Of a stretch of DNA of 64,000 bases, positions 22,912 through 35,030 are shown one piece after another; the stretch's first letter is position 1, and every line of letters begins with the position of its first letter. The DNA lies in contig NW_024735381.1 of assembly GCF_018991925.1 (NCBI RefSeq), positions 507,001-571,000 on the forward strand, in the 5' to 3' direction. The notes under the pieces were generated by a model that was given only the letters and a program-made list of their open reading frames with translations, made no database searches and had not been told where the DNA came from. The DNA comes from Homarus americanus. Taxonomy: Eukaryota; Arthropoda; Malacostraca; Decapoda; Nephropidae. Both the position numbers and the translations under genes were made by a program.

Positions 22912-23440
22912 AAGACATTACATTAGCACGATACATCTTCAATACACCAGCTTTGAAAAGGCCGAGGGACATATGCAAGGGGAAGAGGGACAGCGGCGAA
23001 CGAAAGAAAATAAGTGAGTGAAAGAAAAAAGAAAACTAATGGGTGGAGAAAGTAGTAAATCTGTGGAGAGAACAAAAATGGGTGAAAGAAGAAAATGTGT
23101 GGATAAGAAAACAAAATAGGGAAGAACAATAAACGATGGAAGATAAAGAAGAAAATAGACAATAAATAGAAAAAGATAATGGGTAGAAGGGGAAATAAAA
23201 AAGAGAAAAAACTAATGGATGCAGGGAGAAAGAAATTGGTAGAGGAGGAAGAAAAAAGAGATGGAACATGTGGTCAGAAACAGCAGAGGAATGAAAGCAG
23301 TATAGTGCAAAGGGGAATAGAAGACTGAGAAAACACGAAAGAGAGATAGGAAATAGATGGAGAGGGTGGACAGAAATAAACGGATGAAAATGGAAGAGAG
23401 AAATAAACGAACGAATTCATCTCGAAAACGTAGAGAGAAG
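22912..23440. repeat. Purine-rich low-complexity tract
   Basis: The plus strand is dominated by GAAA, GGAGA and AAAGA. The phenylalanine/leucine-rich minus ORFs here (22923-23269) follow from this bias. Confidence 0.8.
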
Positions 23441-23485
23441 AGAAGAGAAAACAGTGCAGACGTAGGGTAAATAGAGACAGCTGGG

Positions 23486-24085
23486 AGTTATCATGCTAGG
23501 GGCTGTTATCATGCTGGGGGTTGTTATCATGCTGGGGGTTGTTATCATGCTGGAGGTTATCATGCTGGGGGTTATCATGCTGGAGGTTATCATCATCATG
23601 CTGGGGGTTATCATCATGCTGGGGTGTTATCATGCTGGGAGTTGTTATCATGCTGGGGGTTATCATGCTGGGGCATCATGCTTGGATCATGCTGGAGGTT
23701 ATCATCATCATGCTGATCATGCTGGAGGTTGTTGTCATGCTGATCATGCTGCTGGGCATGCTGGGGTTATCATCATGCTGGGGTTGTTATCATGCTGGGG
23801 TTGTTATCGCTGGGGGCTGTTATCATGCTATCATCATGCTGGGGGGCGGTTATCATGCTGGGGTTATCATCATGCTGGGGGCGGTTATCATGCTGGGGTT
23901 GTTGTCATGCATCATGCTGGATCATGCTGGGGGCTGTTATCATGCTGGAGGTTGATATCATCATGCTGGAGGGCTGTTATCATGTTAGGGGCTGTTATCA
24001 TGCAAAGGGCTGTTGCTGTGGTGGTTGGGGTCGGGGGGTCAGTTACCATGCTAGGGGCTGTTGCCTTGGCACCTCGGGGGTCAGC
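23486..24085. repeat. 15-20-bp minisatellite, TTATCATGCTGGGGG unit
   Basis: About 30 variable copies of GTTATCATGCTGGGGG, with ATCATC extensions and shortened forms, become more mutated to the right. Several plus frames are open across it (219, 144 and 115 codons) because the unit lacks stops and changes length; these are not genes. Confidence 0.95.
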
Positions 24086-24279
24086 ACCATGTATCATGAG
24101 GGCCCGGACAGGGAGGAAAGAGATAAAACTGCACACTGAAAGTTGGCTATAGACAGGAAATTTGTCACAGGTAAAAACAGAGACGATGTGACTGATAGCA
24201 TGGTCCTTCCTGGCTCGCTCCTGAGGGTAAGAAATAGAGTATCGAAAAGACAGTCAATCACTTACACACCTTCCCATGT

Positions 24280-24281
<2 letters not shown>

Positions 24282-24332
<51 letters not shown>
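24282..24332. repeat. (GA)n microsatellite
   Basis: About 25 GA units. Confidence 0.97.
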
Positions 24333-24336
<4 letters not shown>

Positions 24337-24424
24337 ATGGGAAGGTTCGGTAACGCAGTAATAAATACGCGCTATGTTGTGCCCCTGAAGCTTCACCTTT
24401 ATTCAGTTTGCCCTCCAGGCCAGC

Positions 24425-24610
24425 CGCTTTTACTGCCACACACTACCACACTACTACTACTACACTACCACACACTTATCACAGTACCACACTACTACGC
24501 ACTACCATACCCTACCATAGACAAATTATCATACTGCCACATAATACTACACTACCACACCATAACACACAGCCACATCACCACAGCACCATCACAACAC
24601 CACACTACCA
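24425..24610. repeat. Degenerate ACTACCACAC repeat
   Basis: CTACCACA, ACTACTACT and CACCACA motifs are scattered through about 190 bases, probably an eroded short-unit array. Confidence 0.78.
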
Positions 24611-24996
24611 CAGTAAAATTAACACATTACCAACAGAGATACCGTCCCTTATACACACGGAGAGGTACAATCTTAGTTCCCTATCCAACACCCGTAAAAT
24701 CAGGTGAAGGTGTTATTCCATCTACTTAACCCCACACACCGTACAGGTAAACACTAAGCCTTTTATATGTTCAGAGGCGTGAAGTTTACTCTCTGACTTT
24801 CCTAATTAACTGATTCTTATACACTTTAATGTTAGAGTTGGTTCATCATTACACAGTTTATTCGCTTCTTACTATTTTACCTTCTCTTGCTTCATTGTTG
24901 TGTCTCGTCTCGTTTTTTTTTAATGATAGTTCTTGCCTCACATTTGTAACATCTCTTGCTTCATCATAATACTTTTATGTTGCTTTATTCACATAT

Positions 24997-25150
24997 TATT
25001 GCCTCATCCTCATATTGTTGCCTCACACTCTTATTGTTGTCTCACCCTCATACTCTTGTCTCACCCTTATACTGTTGTCTCACCCTTATACTGTTGCCTC
25101 ACCCTTATACTGTTGCCTCACCCTTATACTGTTGCCTCACCCTCATACTG
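24997..25150. repeat. 19-bp minisatellite
   Basis: Eight or nine copies of TGTTGCCTCACCCTTATAC with CTC/TTG variants; the right-hand copies are the most uniform. Confidence 0.95.
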
Positions 25151-26670
25151 GACGTTCCCTATAAGAGTGTCAGGTCATTGAGGATCGCGAGGCTGAACTA
25201 TCGTGTCTGTTCGTTATGTACAGTTGCCCGAGGGAAAACATCTCAACGCTTCAGAATGTTTCGTCCATTATATGACCATCAGCAATATCGTCAGGAAGGT
25301 GTTTAACTTAGACAATATTATGAAGTTATGGTACAGGTTATGAAAATATTCCTTAATATTATTTCCAGTGACTGTGTTCAATTAGCTAAAATGGGTTTCT
25401 GTCGTTTTGCTACATTCGATAATCTGGTAAAAAAAAATTGCTGTTAGTTTGAACGCAGTAGTGTCAGTCTCTTGTGAAATGGCATCGATCATGCATAACT
25501 GACACTGAAAGCGGAAGATTATTGGCTATAACTATTCTGACGACTATCATCAGCAGTTTTTACATCCATTTAAACAGGTCCGGAAATTATGTGAGAGATA
25601 TGTTTTCAGTCAGTTCCGTTTAGTGTTTATACTCCTGAATATATTCCATGTTATGAATGTCTCGGGGTAAATATAACTGGTCGGTGTTGGCCCGTCGTGT
25701 GAAATCTGTTTCTGATAATTTGGACACGGCCTTACAGTCCAGCTTCATGCTTGATGACACCAACACTTGTCACTGGATGTCGAGGCCCAGCAGCGAGGGT
25801 TTGGTCTGCCTGCCTCACAGTAGTGCCTGAAGCCCAGCCAGCCGTCAGCAGGTCGTTAGCGTGTCTGTGTTCTTACTCTCGTTTTGTCCAGTTATGAACA
25901 GTTTGATTGTTTACATTTGTTTACATTTAAGAGACGAGTGATTCCAGCGTCAGGTATTATTTTTTATTATATAATGTTACCGTCAACCTTGTCTGGTGTT
26001 CCGTCTTGACTCTAGAGTTTTGGACGGTTAATTGAGTAGTTTGGCATCACGTATGTCCTTAAACCATAACGAAAACAGGCAAAAAATACCTGAGTCTAAA
26101 TCATCACTATCCTTGTGTGTCAACCACTAGAGAATACAGTTTTGTTAAGATACATTTTTGTTTAATCAATCAGAAAGGGAAATACTTACATTAGTACCGT
26201 ATGTTCACCATATCCGCTGATATTACGTGGACGCCGGCGTGATTATAGTAACATGATACACCAGGAATGTTCTCATATAGGTCAAAAAGCCACTCGTCCT
26301 AAGCCAAATATGTAGCTATATCATAATATTTCGCCCGTGTTATTTTTTATTTTTTCGTATGAGAATAACAAATGACCCTGTTCTGATTTTATTTAACTTG
26401 AATTCATTAATATGTAACGAACATTCGCAAAATACCAGACATAACTGTTTGATAAAAAAGTCTTCGTGTGAAAATAATTTTAGTACGACTAATGATTAAT
26501 TAGTGTTTATCGCTATATTACTTATATTTTACGGGAATAGTTACATGGTGGAATTTACTTCTGGTGTCGTGATTATCTGACGGGCCGATCGTCCGACAGA
26601 ATCTCAAGAACGATCAACAAATGAGAAGTGGCACTGATACCAATATTACCATAAGAATTAAAGTTCAGTC
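25151..26670. other. No recognisable feature; GC-richer patch 25730-25880
   Basis: Unique-looking AT-rich DNA. Around 25730-25880 GC and CpG rise (CGAGGCCCAGCAGCGAGG-like), which could mark an exon or promoter, but I find no ORF or core-promoter set to support either. Confidence 0.45.
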
Positions 26671-26689
26671 TCACACAGTCTTTAATTGC

Positions 26690-27700
26690 AATGTTATATA
26701 ATCAGCAGTTGATTTTGTATATAAAGGCAAAATACTCAAAGACGTTGCCGGATCATTTTCATTTACCAAGAAAGCCTCGAGGTGTTCATGGCTGCCCCAG
26801 GCAACCTGCCAATTTAACACCAAGGAGTATTTTTTTTTTAACTGCGTTAGACTAAGGGGAGGCACATATGGTAGAGTGTGTTCCCTGAAGGCCAATATAA
26901 CCGCCAAGTGACCCATATTTATGATATATTTGCTTCGTACACCCTGGATAAGCCCGACGACGCTGCATGATTTACAGTATCTATGTAAAGAAGGTGAGTG
27001 TTTGTCCACTATTTGAGGACAGGCACTGTGTATGTAGATGGCTTGGCATGAGAGAGCAGGGAGTTACATGGGCGGCAGCTACTGTACGAGGAATGAAGGA
27101 GAGAATGATTAAGTTTGAGTAAATGGAACTCTCACAGAGTAAGGGTGGCATGATAAAGAATGGCGTGTGCTGTGACTAGGATTGAAAGGAGGGGAGACCG
27201 ATGAACTGTATTTCATTGGTGCTCAGGCTAACAGAATCGCAGTAAAAATGAAGAGGTGAAAGGACCGATCACCTGACTTGAAGTAGAGATGAAGAGGAAG
27301 TGAGGGATTGATCTTTGATAAGGCAAATGACTTCAGATTGAATTTTGGCTGACAATGAACTATGACAAGCCACTCATCATGTGAAAGCAGTATTCTGAAT
27401 GAGGCGAGGACATGGTTGTTAAACAGAGTAAAACGTTTTGTGGATGTCAAGTTTGACGCCTGAAAAAAAAATAGTCTTTGGGATACATTTTTCAGTGTTC
27501 AAAATGTGGTTGTATTATGACCAAGGATGTTGGCAGTGGGGGTATTTCTAAGTACAGGTTGGAATGATCTTTCTGTTCGTGAGATAATCAGAAATTGTCA
27601 TAGCAGCGATGATTTAGGCCTACATCGTTGTAAGCAGTTCAGTTATGGATCCAAGATCTGTATTAAATAAAAATTTTTTTGGCAAACTTGACTAAGCGTA
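26690..27700 (-). mobile_element. LINE-A: non-LTR retrotransposon relic, C-terminal part
   Basis: Read on the minus strand, about 27046-27240 gives PSHSTRHSLSCHPYSVRVPF, then a broken SFxPSFL and a WNSLP-like segment with stops (LVQ*LPPM*LPALSC). That is the end of the reverse-transcriptase ORF seen in many crustacean Jockey/CR1-like elements (xxTRxSxxxHPYxVxxPxxRT...SFxPRTxxxWNSLP). Upstream on the same strand (27223-27450), KRFTLFNN...LPLHLYFKSGDRSFHL matches the RT connection region (RVQxKAFRLIN...SLSLFYRYFxG). A 26-bp block at 27157-27182 differs at only two positions from 37342-37367 in LINE-D, so both derive from one family. The downstream part (26690-27009) may be 3' UTR. Multiple stops; inactive. 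Confidence 0.6.
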
Positions 27701-29390
27701 AACAGTGGGACAACGAGAGAGTGTTATGTGAAGGTTCAGTGTCTTATTTTGTATCGTTTTAAATACCTGGTGATTATCATGGGTATTTGTATCATCATCT
27801 TGAGTTTATTGTGATCTTTTTTATAATATTTACTTATTTCAATCTAAATCTCAACAAATAAGTGGGTTAAAGAATACGAAAATAAAAAAATGGAAATCCA
27901 CCTAATGTGTGTGTGTCGGATGGTTCAACTTTTTCGTGATGTATTCACCAAAACTTGAAGGGATATTTCCTTGTTAGTGTGTACAGGTACCTCAAAGCAA
28001 ACATTTAAATCTAGAAGGCAACTTTATCTTAGGTTGTGGTGGCTGTTATAAGATTCAGTATGTCATTTGTGATTTCAGAGGGAAGGGATTTTCTTTTAAA
28101 TTGCAACTTTTTTTGGTGCGTGTTTTTTACCAAGGTACAAACATTAATGTGTAAATATTGTGACTTTCTGTTTAAATTTTGTTTACATTGACTGAAGTTG
28201 TAACCAGAAAGATGATCCTGGTTCTCTGTAATAAAGACTGGGGGATGAAGTGTGTCATGTAATAAGTGAAAGGCTTGTAGGATGTTGTCAGTAGAATGTT
28301 GAAAGTCTAGGGGGAGTGGAGGTAAAATTCTCTCAGACCTTCCTCGACAGTTTCATCCTAGCGTCTGATAGTGTGTGTGTCTTGTAAGGGGATGATTTAA
28401 AAGAGAGAATTAAAAAAATAAAACAGTACAATGATTAGATGATCCAATCAGAGAAGAGACAGTGATAATGGAAGGGTTTGAAAGTGTTATGATGAGCAAA
28501 CATAAACTAGTTATTTTGTATATAACATCTGTTACTAACATCATGAAATCATTGATAATGGAATTTTTTTTACTATAAGTCTATCAGCGTCTGTTCACGA
28601 AGGATGAGCGACCCGGGTGTATTGTGGACACTAAAAAAAAACAAAGATGGTGATTTCAGCAGAGTGATTGGTCGAAAAAATGTGTCCATTCATAAAGTTT
28701 AAGACGTCAGAGAGAGTTAGAAAAAAAGATAGTTTTTGGTTAAGTGAATTTTTAAACCAGAGCAGATCTTGGTTGGGGGAGGCGAGATTAGGTTGACGGG
28801 AAGATCAGAATGGATGAAGGCATAAATTACCTCTCCTTGACAGAAGATGGCTGGGATGAATGTTTGAGTAAGAATTAATTAAGGATTTGGGTCGTTATCT
28901 GGGGAAACTTGTGTTTATGTAGGAATGTGAGGACGTATTGACTGAAGATAAAAAGTGATAGGCTTTAATGTTGTGGATGACCCAGAACTCTAACATCAGG
29001 GTTGGTGGTAATCAAGGCTGAGTGACTGAGGACCATAAGCTGCAGCACTTACACTGATGACTAATACTGTGACACAAATTGTAAAAAAGATCTGTGATAA
29101 AAGAAAGCTCACTTAGCAACCACAATGATGAGTGAAGACCAACTCATTGTAGCAGAAAGCCTCGGGACCCATCAAGGCAAGTATACTATCCAGGATTATT
29201 GACTTTGATAGTACATTCTCCGTTTACAGTATGCTATACTGTAGGGTTTGGGTCAATATTCTACCATGGCCTGTACCCTACCAACACGGGGTGAGGGGGC
29301 CTTGTACTGTATTCCATCTGTTCATGAATTGATATTGTTTATGATCCTGCACTGGTCTGAGCTTATTGTTGGTCAACCAGTTTGGTCTCA
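27701..29390. other. Between LINE-A and LINE-B; no confident feature
   Basis: Mixed DNA that may hold further retroelement sequence (for example the upstream RT of LINE-A or a 3' UTR of LINE-B). I could not find RT motifs here. A hairpin TACAGTAT-GCT-ATACTGTA lies near 29227-29245. Confidence 0.4.
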
Positions 29391-29394
29391 ATGG

Positions 29395-30045
29395 CTTCTA
29401 GCGCGGGGGGGGGGTCGAACGGTGATGATAAATATGGATAGCAACTTCCTCGCCAGCCTCCTCACTGAGGTGGCTGCTAAGATTGACGCCTTCTGGACAC
29501 TCCTCGACAACGGTTGGAGTTTTTTTTATTCCAGAGTGTGGAACTGACTGTACCCTCAAGTGCGTGGTTCTGTGATGCCACTACATTGGTGGCAGTCTCG
29601 TTCTTCTTGTGAAGTGGGCAGCCCCATCTCCCAGCCTCTGTGTCGTCCAACCTAATTCAGCGAAGGACCAACTGACCTTTCCTGAGCACACTCCCAACGG
29701 TTGTAGCGGTGTGTAACTGCTGAATCTGGTGTCTCGGAGGTACAGCAAGAATGTGCTGTGGTTTTCTGTGATGGGCTGGCTACTGGCTAGCCACATTGCT
29801 ACCGGACGCTTTGTTATTGTAAACTGGGAAGAACCTTGATCTGGACGCTTCAATTGCGAGTAGCCGCCTCCGCTGCGTCGTCGGCGACCTCATTTCCTGG
29901 ACTGCCAGTGTGGCTGGGGATCCTGCTGATAGCAACTGGTCGCGCCTCACTCTGTAGCTGGTCTAGGTGATGTACCAAATGTTGTCTCTGGGTTGCACGT
30001 GTCGCAGGTCTTGTATAGCAGTCTTAAGATCAGTGTGTGATACCT
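29395..30045 (-). mobile_element. LINE-B: non-LTR relic with RNase H domain
   Basis: On the minus strand the order is TDLKTAIQDLRHVQPRDNIW (about 29975-30035), HLDQLQSEARPVAISRIPSH and TGSPGNEVADDAAEAATRN (about 29850-29972), then a degraded middle. A C-terminal stretch ASILAATSVRRLARKLL...VRPPPA follows (about 29400-29490). RNase H plus a xxRRLLxxP...PPPR tail is typical of I/Nimb/Ingi-group LINEs. Frame changes and stops separate the pieces. It lies just upstream of LINE-A in the same orientation but belongs to a different family, because Jockey/CR1-like elements lack this RNase H. Confidence 0.6.
29848..30035 (-). pseudogene. RNase H domain fragment of LINE-B ORF2
   Basis: RNase H removes RNA from RNA:DNA hybrids during retrotransposition. 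The signature IPSHTGSPGNEVAD matches the end of the domain, where (V/I)(P/K)xHxGxxGNExAD carries the His and the last catalytic Asp. The preceding SDS-like part reads TDLKTAIQDL. At least one frameshift near 29973 and a stop after AATRN break the ORF. Confidence 0.6.
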
Positions 30046-30049
30046 ATTG

Positions 30050-31000
30050 CATTTCACTTAGAATACTTAATTCTATTGCTTAAGTTAATTTCTCAAGATT
30101 TAATTTGTAAAGTGAGGAATGTTTGGTAAACTTACCTCAGATAAATCTAAACTTGGACATCCGTTGTTTACCCGTGAGTACTGTAGGTCGTCACATTTGC
30201 GACTCTCAGACAGTCGCTTGCGTTGAGCACTGAATTATATACTGTACAGTATGTACCTCGATAAACAATGGTCGTTACTCAAGTGTAAATGTAAGGTAAA
30301 TAAATACAGTATATCAGTAAATATTTCTTTGTAATTCTACAAACAATATTATTAATTTTTATTTTTTTAGTCTTAGTTGTAAGAAAATAGTTTAAGTATT
30401 TGAAAATAAAAAAAATTCAAGAAACAAAATCATAAAGTTTAAATGTACTTAGAAATATTTGTACATCAGAGTGTAGCTTCAGCTGATAATACATATTTCT
30501 TGAGTCGTATTGAAAATCATCAACAGTTTAAATTTTGAGAGAATTTATTGAGAGATAGTAATGTTTGTACAGTACTATGCAGCTCAATTAAGAAGTTTAT
30601 TAAAATACTACTATAATATAATTACATATTTGTACGATACATCTGAGTCTAGGAATCTATTAGTGTACATATTATCTTCTTCCATACGGTTTCCAATAGC
30701 AAACATTTTGATAAACCTTTAATAAGAGAAAACTAAGTTGTTATACCTTACTGAGGAAGTTATATTCGACAAGTTACCACAACGTATGCGAATAAAGGTA
30801 CTGAAAATATTAAGAATGTTGTATCCAGGTGTTTTCAAGAGCCAGTTATATTATGTCGCAGAATTCATATGGACGACGGTGTAGAAAGCTGTAAACATAA
30901 TATAGAGAGTAAGTCGCTTTTAAATGCCTTATTAAACTGATGAGCTTCAAAGGTAATGCTCCAGTGAAGGTATGTACGTTATTCCATAAAGGCCACCAGG
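30050..31000. other. No recognisable feature
   Basis: AT-rich, T- and A-run rich. It contains a 14-bp perfect palindrome ATACTGTACAGTAT near 30238-30251. Confidence 0.55.
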
Positions 31001-31002
31001 GA

Positions 31003-31050
31003 TACACACACACACACACACACACAGACACACACACACACCCACCCACC
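31003..31050. repeat. (AC)n microsatellite
   Basis: AC run with one AGAC interruption, ending in CCCACCCACC. Confidence 0.95.
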
Positions 31051-34000
31051 ACAAGGAGTTAAGTAAAGTCATATGAGAGGTGGGCACAGCATCAGTTTAC
31101 TCCCACCAAAAACAGCAACAACAAGAGGCCACCACATGCAGAACACCGTCTCCACAACCACCTCACAAAGACCCATCCATTCTCCCCTGAGCTGGTCTTT
31201 AGTGTCAAAGCCGTGTTACAACGTGGATTATCCCTCCTCACTCTTTTCGGGCAAGAGTGAGTCGTGTATATTTTACCCCAAAAAATCAACATACAGTGGG
31301 CAACGTATCCGCGATTTAAGAAACGATTTTTTTTTCAAGGTTCGCTTTGATATTTTTCACGAATTCATCATGATTTTTTTTCGTCTTAATCATGAATCTT
31401 ATGAAACAAAGGACAGAATTTTAATTTTGAAGTTGACACAAACAGTCACATCAAAATGCATTTTGTTCATGACGTTATAGAAAATGGTTTTTATTATTTT
31501 ATTTGTCATTAAATAAATCCACGAAGAAAATGTCTTGATTTAAAAACCATTTATAATGTTAACTTTTATTAATTTGCTCAACGATGGTGAACAGAATATT
31601 CACAATCTTTATTTAACGAAAATGACATCTAGAATTATCACGTTAAATAATGTTTTTTCCTGTGTTGATAGTGGGGCGAGAGTGACGGCGTGATGGTGTT
31701 AGCATGAACCAGCCGGCGGCACAACATCAGCATGCACGGTGTGTTGTTGCTGCGTTAGGTGTTGTGAATCACTGTGGGTACATTACGCTCATTAACTCTC
31801 AACCTGGGAAAATCGACGTTATTACGAAATAGTTGATAAAGATGGGCTCTTGTGCATATGTTGCCGCCAAGTTAATGTAGCTTTATGGAGTTTACTCTCG
31901 TACAACGTAAGATACACACTATTAATTTTTAAGTTAGTAAATGGACGGTAATCCTTTTTGTAGTCCAGTTGGCAGATTATTTCCTTCGATTAGAATGCGG
32001 GGTACAGGATTAAATTCCCTTTTTGTACATTAACCCTTGTACACTCAGCTATGAATGAGTACATTGCATTATGAGATGCCCTTAACGATAGTGGGAGAAC
32101 TAAGAACCCATTAGTGTACAAACATCCTGCCAGGGATGTGAAGTGGTCCTCTATCCTGTGAAGGGTTAGAATACGATCACCATCACCACTTGCCCGGCCA
32201 CCTTGCATGACTCGGCTGGTATACATGAAATATATAATCAATGCTTATAACCAATATTATTAGTAAATTTAAAACTTGGTATAGACGTTCACCAACATTT
32301 TTAGATAAACTTAAATGTATGTTTTTCCTTTTATATGTAATGTAAAGCTGAATCTCATTATACAAAATTTCAACATAACGTCATTTGCTATGCCGATTTT
32401 CTCAATGGGTTCTGAGACACAAACCTTAGAAAGAACAATCAGTAACATAGGAAGAGATTGACCAATGAAATGGTTATTAGTAGTGGAATTTTTCCTCGCA
32501 AAGACATTCACGAAGAAATCTAGACACTCGCAGAACTAATCACGTTAATCACATATTGGTTAAACAAAGACTCAAAACATCATTACATATAGCTACAGAG
32601 TTGAAGACTGCGACTTGTATCATCGTCTATCACTAAATTCAAGGTAAAACTGAAAATAAAACAGGAGAGCGGAAAAAAGGCAACGTTTCGAAGATGGACA
32701 ATAATAAGAAGATGAAGAACTACAGAATGAACATCAACTGGGAATAAAAAGGACAAAAAGGTCAGCCAGATATAAACCAGATTCATTACGACGTGGAAAC
32801 TGTAATCGTCGAATCAGCAGAAGATTCCATTAGTTACACACAGTCAAGCATTAGCGCGACAAGAACTATCCAGGAGAGAGAGAGAGAGAGGATGCCAAAC
32901 AACGGTGGATACACAAGGGATGAAAATATTAAAAAGAAGGAAAATAAGAGAAACGAAGTAACGCCTTACATATCTGCCTCATACACACCTGCCCCGCACA
33001 CACCTGCACCGCACTCACCTGCACCGCTCACTCTTGGTCTGTGTTTGAGAGGAAGGAAAGATCTCAACATCATACCGAAGAGGAATTATTATATTATCCA
33101 TATTTATAAAGAGAACTTATGCAGCCGTAGGTACAAGTCTACACACTTAAGTCTAACAAACATTACCAGATAACAACTTAGGAGATTGATTTTTTTTTTT
33201 ACGTAAACTGAATCATCGGGAATTACCAAGGAGGTATTGAGATAAGGAAGATAAGCGTATGATAGACCCTTATAGGTACTGGAGGAGTGTTGGAAATTCA
33301 TTAGAGAACAAATACAACTATTGATAAAGTTTAAGGAAGTATAGGGCATTTCTAGGGTGGAAAATGGAATGTGTATCGTTCCTTAGCTGGGGAAGAATGT
33401 TTAGTATCGGTGTACAGAGAACAAGCTGCCAATATTGTTTGTCGGATCAAAGTCATAATAATTCATAAGAGTTGCAAAGTTTATGAAAATTTGATGAGAT
33501 GGGGCAAAAGTTTGTGATTAATGGACGAGCCGAGGAAAGATGTGGAGCCTGTACTGTCTGTCCGTCCGTCTCTCTCTCTCTCTCTCTCTGTCTGGGGGTG
33601 GGTGGCTGCGTGGGGTTAATGTATACATGTGTGTGTGTGTGTGTGTGTTTTCGTAAACAAAAAAATAATCGTATACAAATATTTAAGGTTGTACCGAGTG
33701 GAAGATGAGAAGATTTATAAAGCAGAAAATCCTTATTTTGTTGTTAAAAAAATATGCAGACACTTTCAGGTATCCATGGTTAATTCACTCACAAACTTGA
33801 AGACAAAATTACAAAATATATCCAATATTTACGCCGTTTTGGTCGAATTTTTCCCATATATTTTACACGGTCGATCAGAACTTCAAAGAAACAGTAAGCC
33901 CCACTCTTGTACACAATGTTTTTTTTTTTACCATTCAAAAAATATCTAGTCATATTAGTCTCAGGTGTCTCACAAAAGGACGTTCCCACTAAAAAAAATA

Positions 34001-34138
34001 ATTATCTCGTTCAATTTTAGCCACTAACATACCGAAGCAGCAAAAGGTTCAAAAGTCACCTGAGGCCGCAACAGCAGGTGATGGAATATTGAGTGTGAAG
34101 GTGTTCGGCCTCACCACTGCTGGCATTTAACTACTGCG
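31051..34138. other. No confident feature
   Basis: AT-rich DNA with small simple repeats: (GA)n near 32876-32890, (CT)n near 33568-33588 and (GT)n at 33628-33648. The plus ORF 31073-31480 (135 codons) and minus ORF 31990-32241 (83 codons) are repeat-poor but show no motif I know. CACCTGCCCCGCACACACCT at about 32987 starts a short 15-bp duplicated motif (ACACCTGCACCGCAC type). Confidence 0.5.
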
Positions 34139-35030
34139 TTGCAAGGAGCGTCAGGGAGGAGGAAGAGGAAGAGCACACACCAGCTATTCTTAACTGCTCC
34201 TCCACCCCACTACAGGAGAGAAGACACTGAAATATGTGATGAGCTAAGGAATGAATATGTAGATGAGTGGCTTAAAAGAATGACTAAGAGAAGGTGGTCA
34301 CGCATAGAAGGTGGTGAATGTGAAGGGTGTTGAGGAAGAATGTAAATAGCTTACAAGTTGCTTCTGAGGTGTGTGTAGGTACAATGGCGGATGGAGAGGT
34401 TGGTAGTGTTTATAACGAGGAGAAGAAAATGGCATATGATCACTCCGTAATAACAAGAAATAAATGAGGAAAGAAGAGAGAAACATAAATAGATCAGAAG
34501 GAAAAAAATAGAGTATGAAAGATAAAATAAAGTAATAAAGAATTAAGAAAAGTATTAAGAAACAAGAAGGGAAGTAAATGAGGCAGAGACAAGGGTTTAC
34601 AGGGGAATGGTTAAGCCGCTATTATTAAATGGATGTGAAGCAGAACTGTAAATAGAAATGAGGTGTTTAGAGCAATATGTTGGGTAAATAGGAAGTAAAG
34701 AATGATTGATACAGAAATGGGATGTGAAGGGTTGGAATATACTGAGCAGAGAGCTGATCGAGGTCTGCCCAGGTGTTATGGAAATATTGAGATGGGGTGG
34801 GTAGTAAAAGATTGGTATAACTAATGTGTGACTCACAGGTGGATGTTAGGAGGAGGAGAGGAAGACAAAGGAGGAGGATGAATAAGATGATAAAGGATGA
34901 TGCTGTTAAAGTGAGGGGAGAGCAAATCCAGGAAGCAGCGGTGTCCGTTAGTAAGTGGAGAGTATGGGGTACAGTGACGTGTGAGGGGAAGTACAGTAGT
35001 AGAACGAAGCTTTTGCAACAGTAATAATAT
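34139..35030 (+). mobile_element. LINE-C: RTE-like non-LTR relic, C-terminal part
   Basis: The plus strand reads RVYRGMVKPLLLNGCEAEL, EMRCLEQYVG and EMGCEGLEYTEQRADRGLPR plus CYGNIEM, then RRRRGRQRRRMNKMIKDDA. These correspond in order to the conserved end of RTE-type RTs: (V/L)YxxxVxPxLLYGCExW, EMRxLRxxxG, RLRWYGHVERM, and GRRxRGRPxxRWxDxIKxD. A run upstream (34200-34560, DELRNEYVDEWLKRM and ERREKH) may be the linker after the endonuclease. The central RT catalytic motifs are missing, so the copy is internally deleted. Several frameshifts and stops. Confidence 0.6.
34592..34970 (+). pseudogene. RT C-terminal fragment of LINE-C
   Basis: Three frame-shifted blocks (34592-34685, 34711-34822, 34839-34970) hold the LLxGCE, (W/C)YGxxEM and RRRGRQRRRM motifs in the expected order and spacing. 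Inactive: a stop follows CEAEL and further stops fall between blocks. Confidence 0.6.

Noticed and set aside
23493..24152. 219-codon plus-strand ORF rich in HAG and IML repeats
   Set aside because: Translation of the TTATCATGCTGGGG minisatellite; overlapping frames are equally open.
31073..31480. 135-codon plus ORF
   Set aside because: No motif, composition drifting to AT-rich in the second half, overlapping minus ORF; length is within chance for a 64-kb window.
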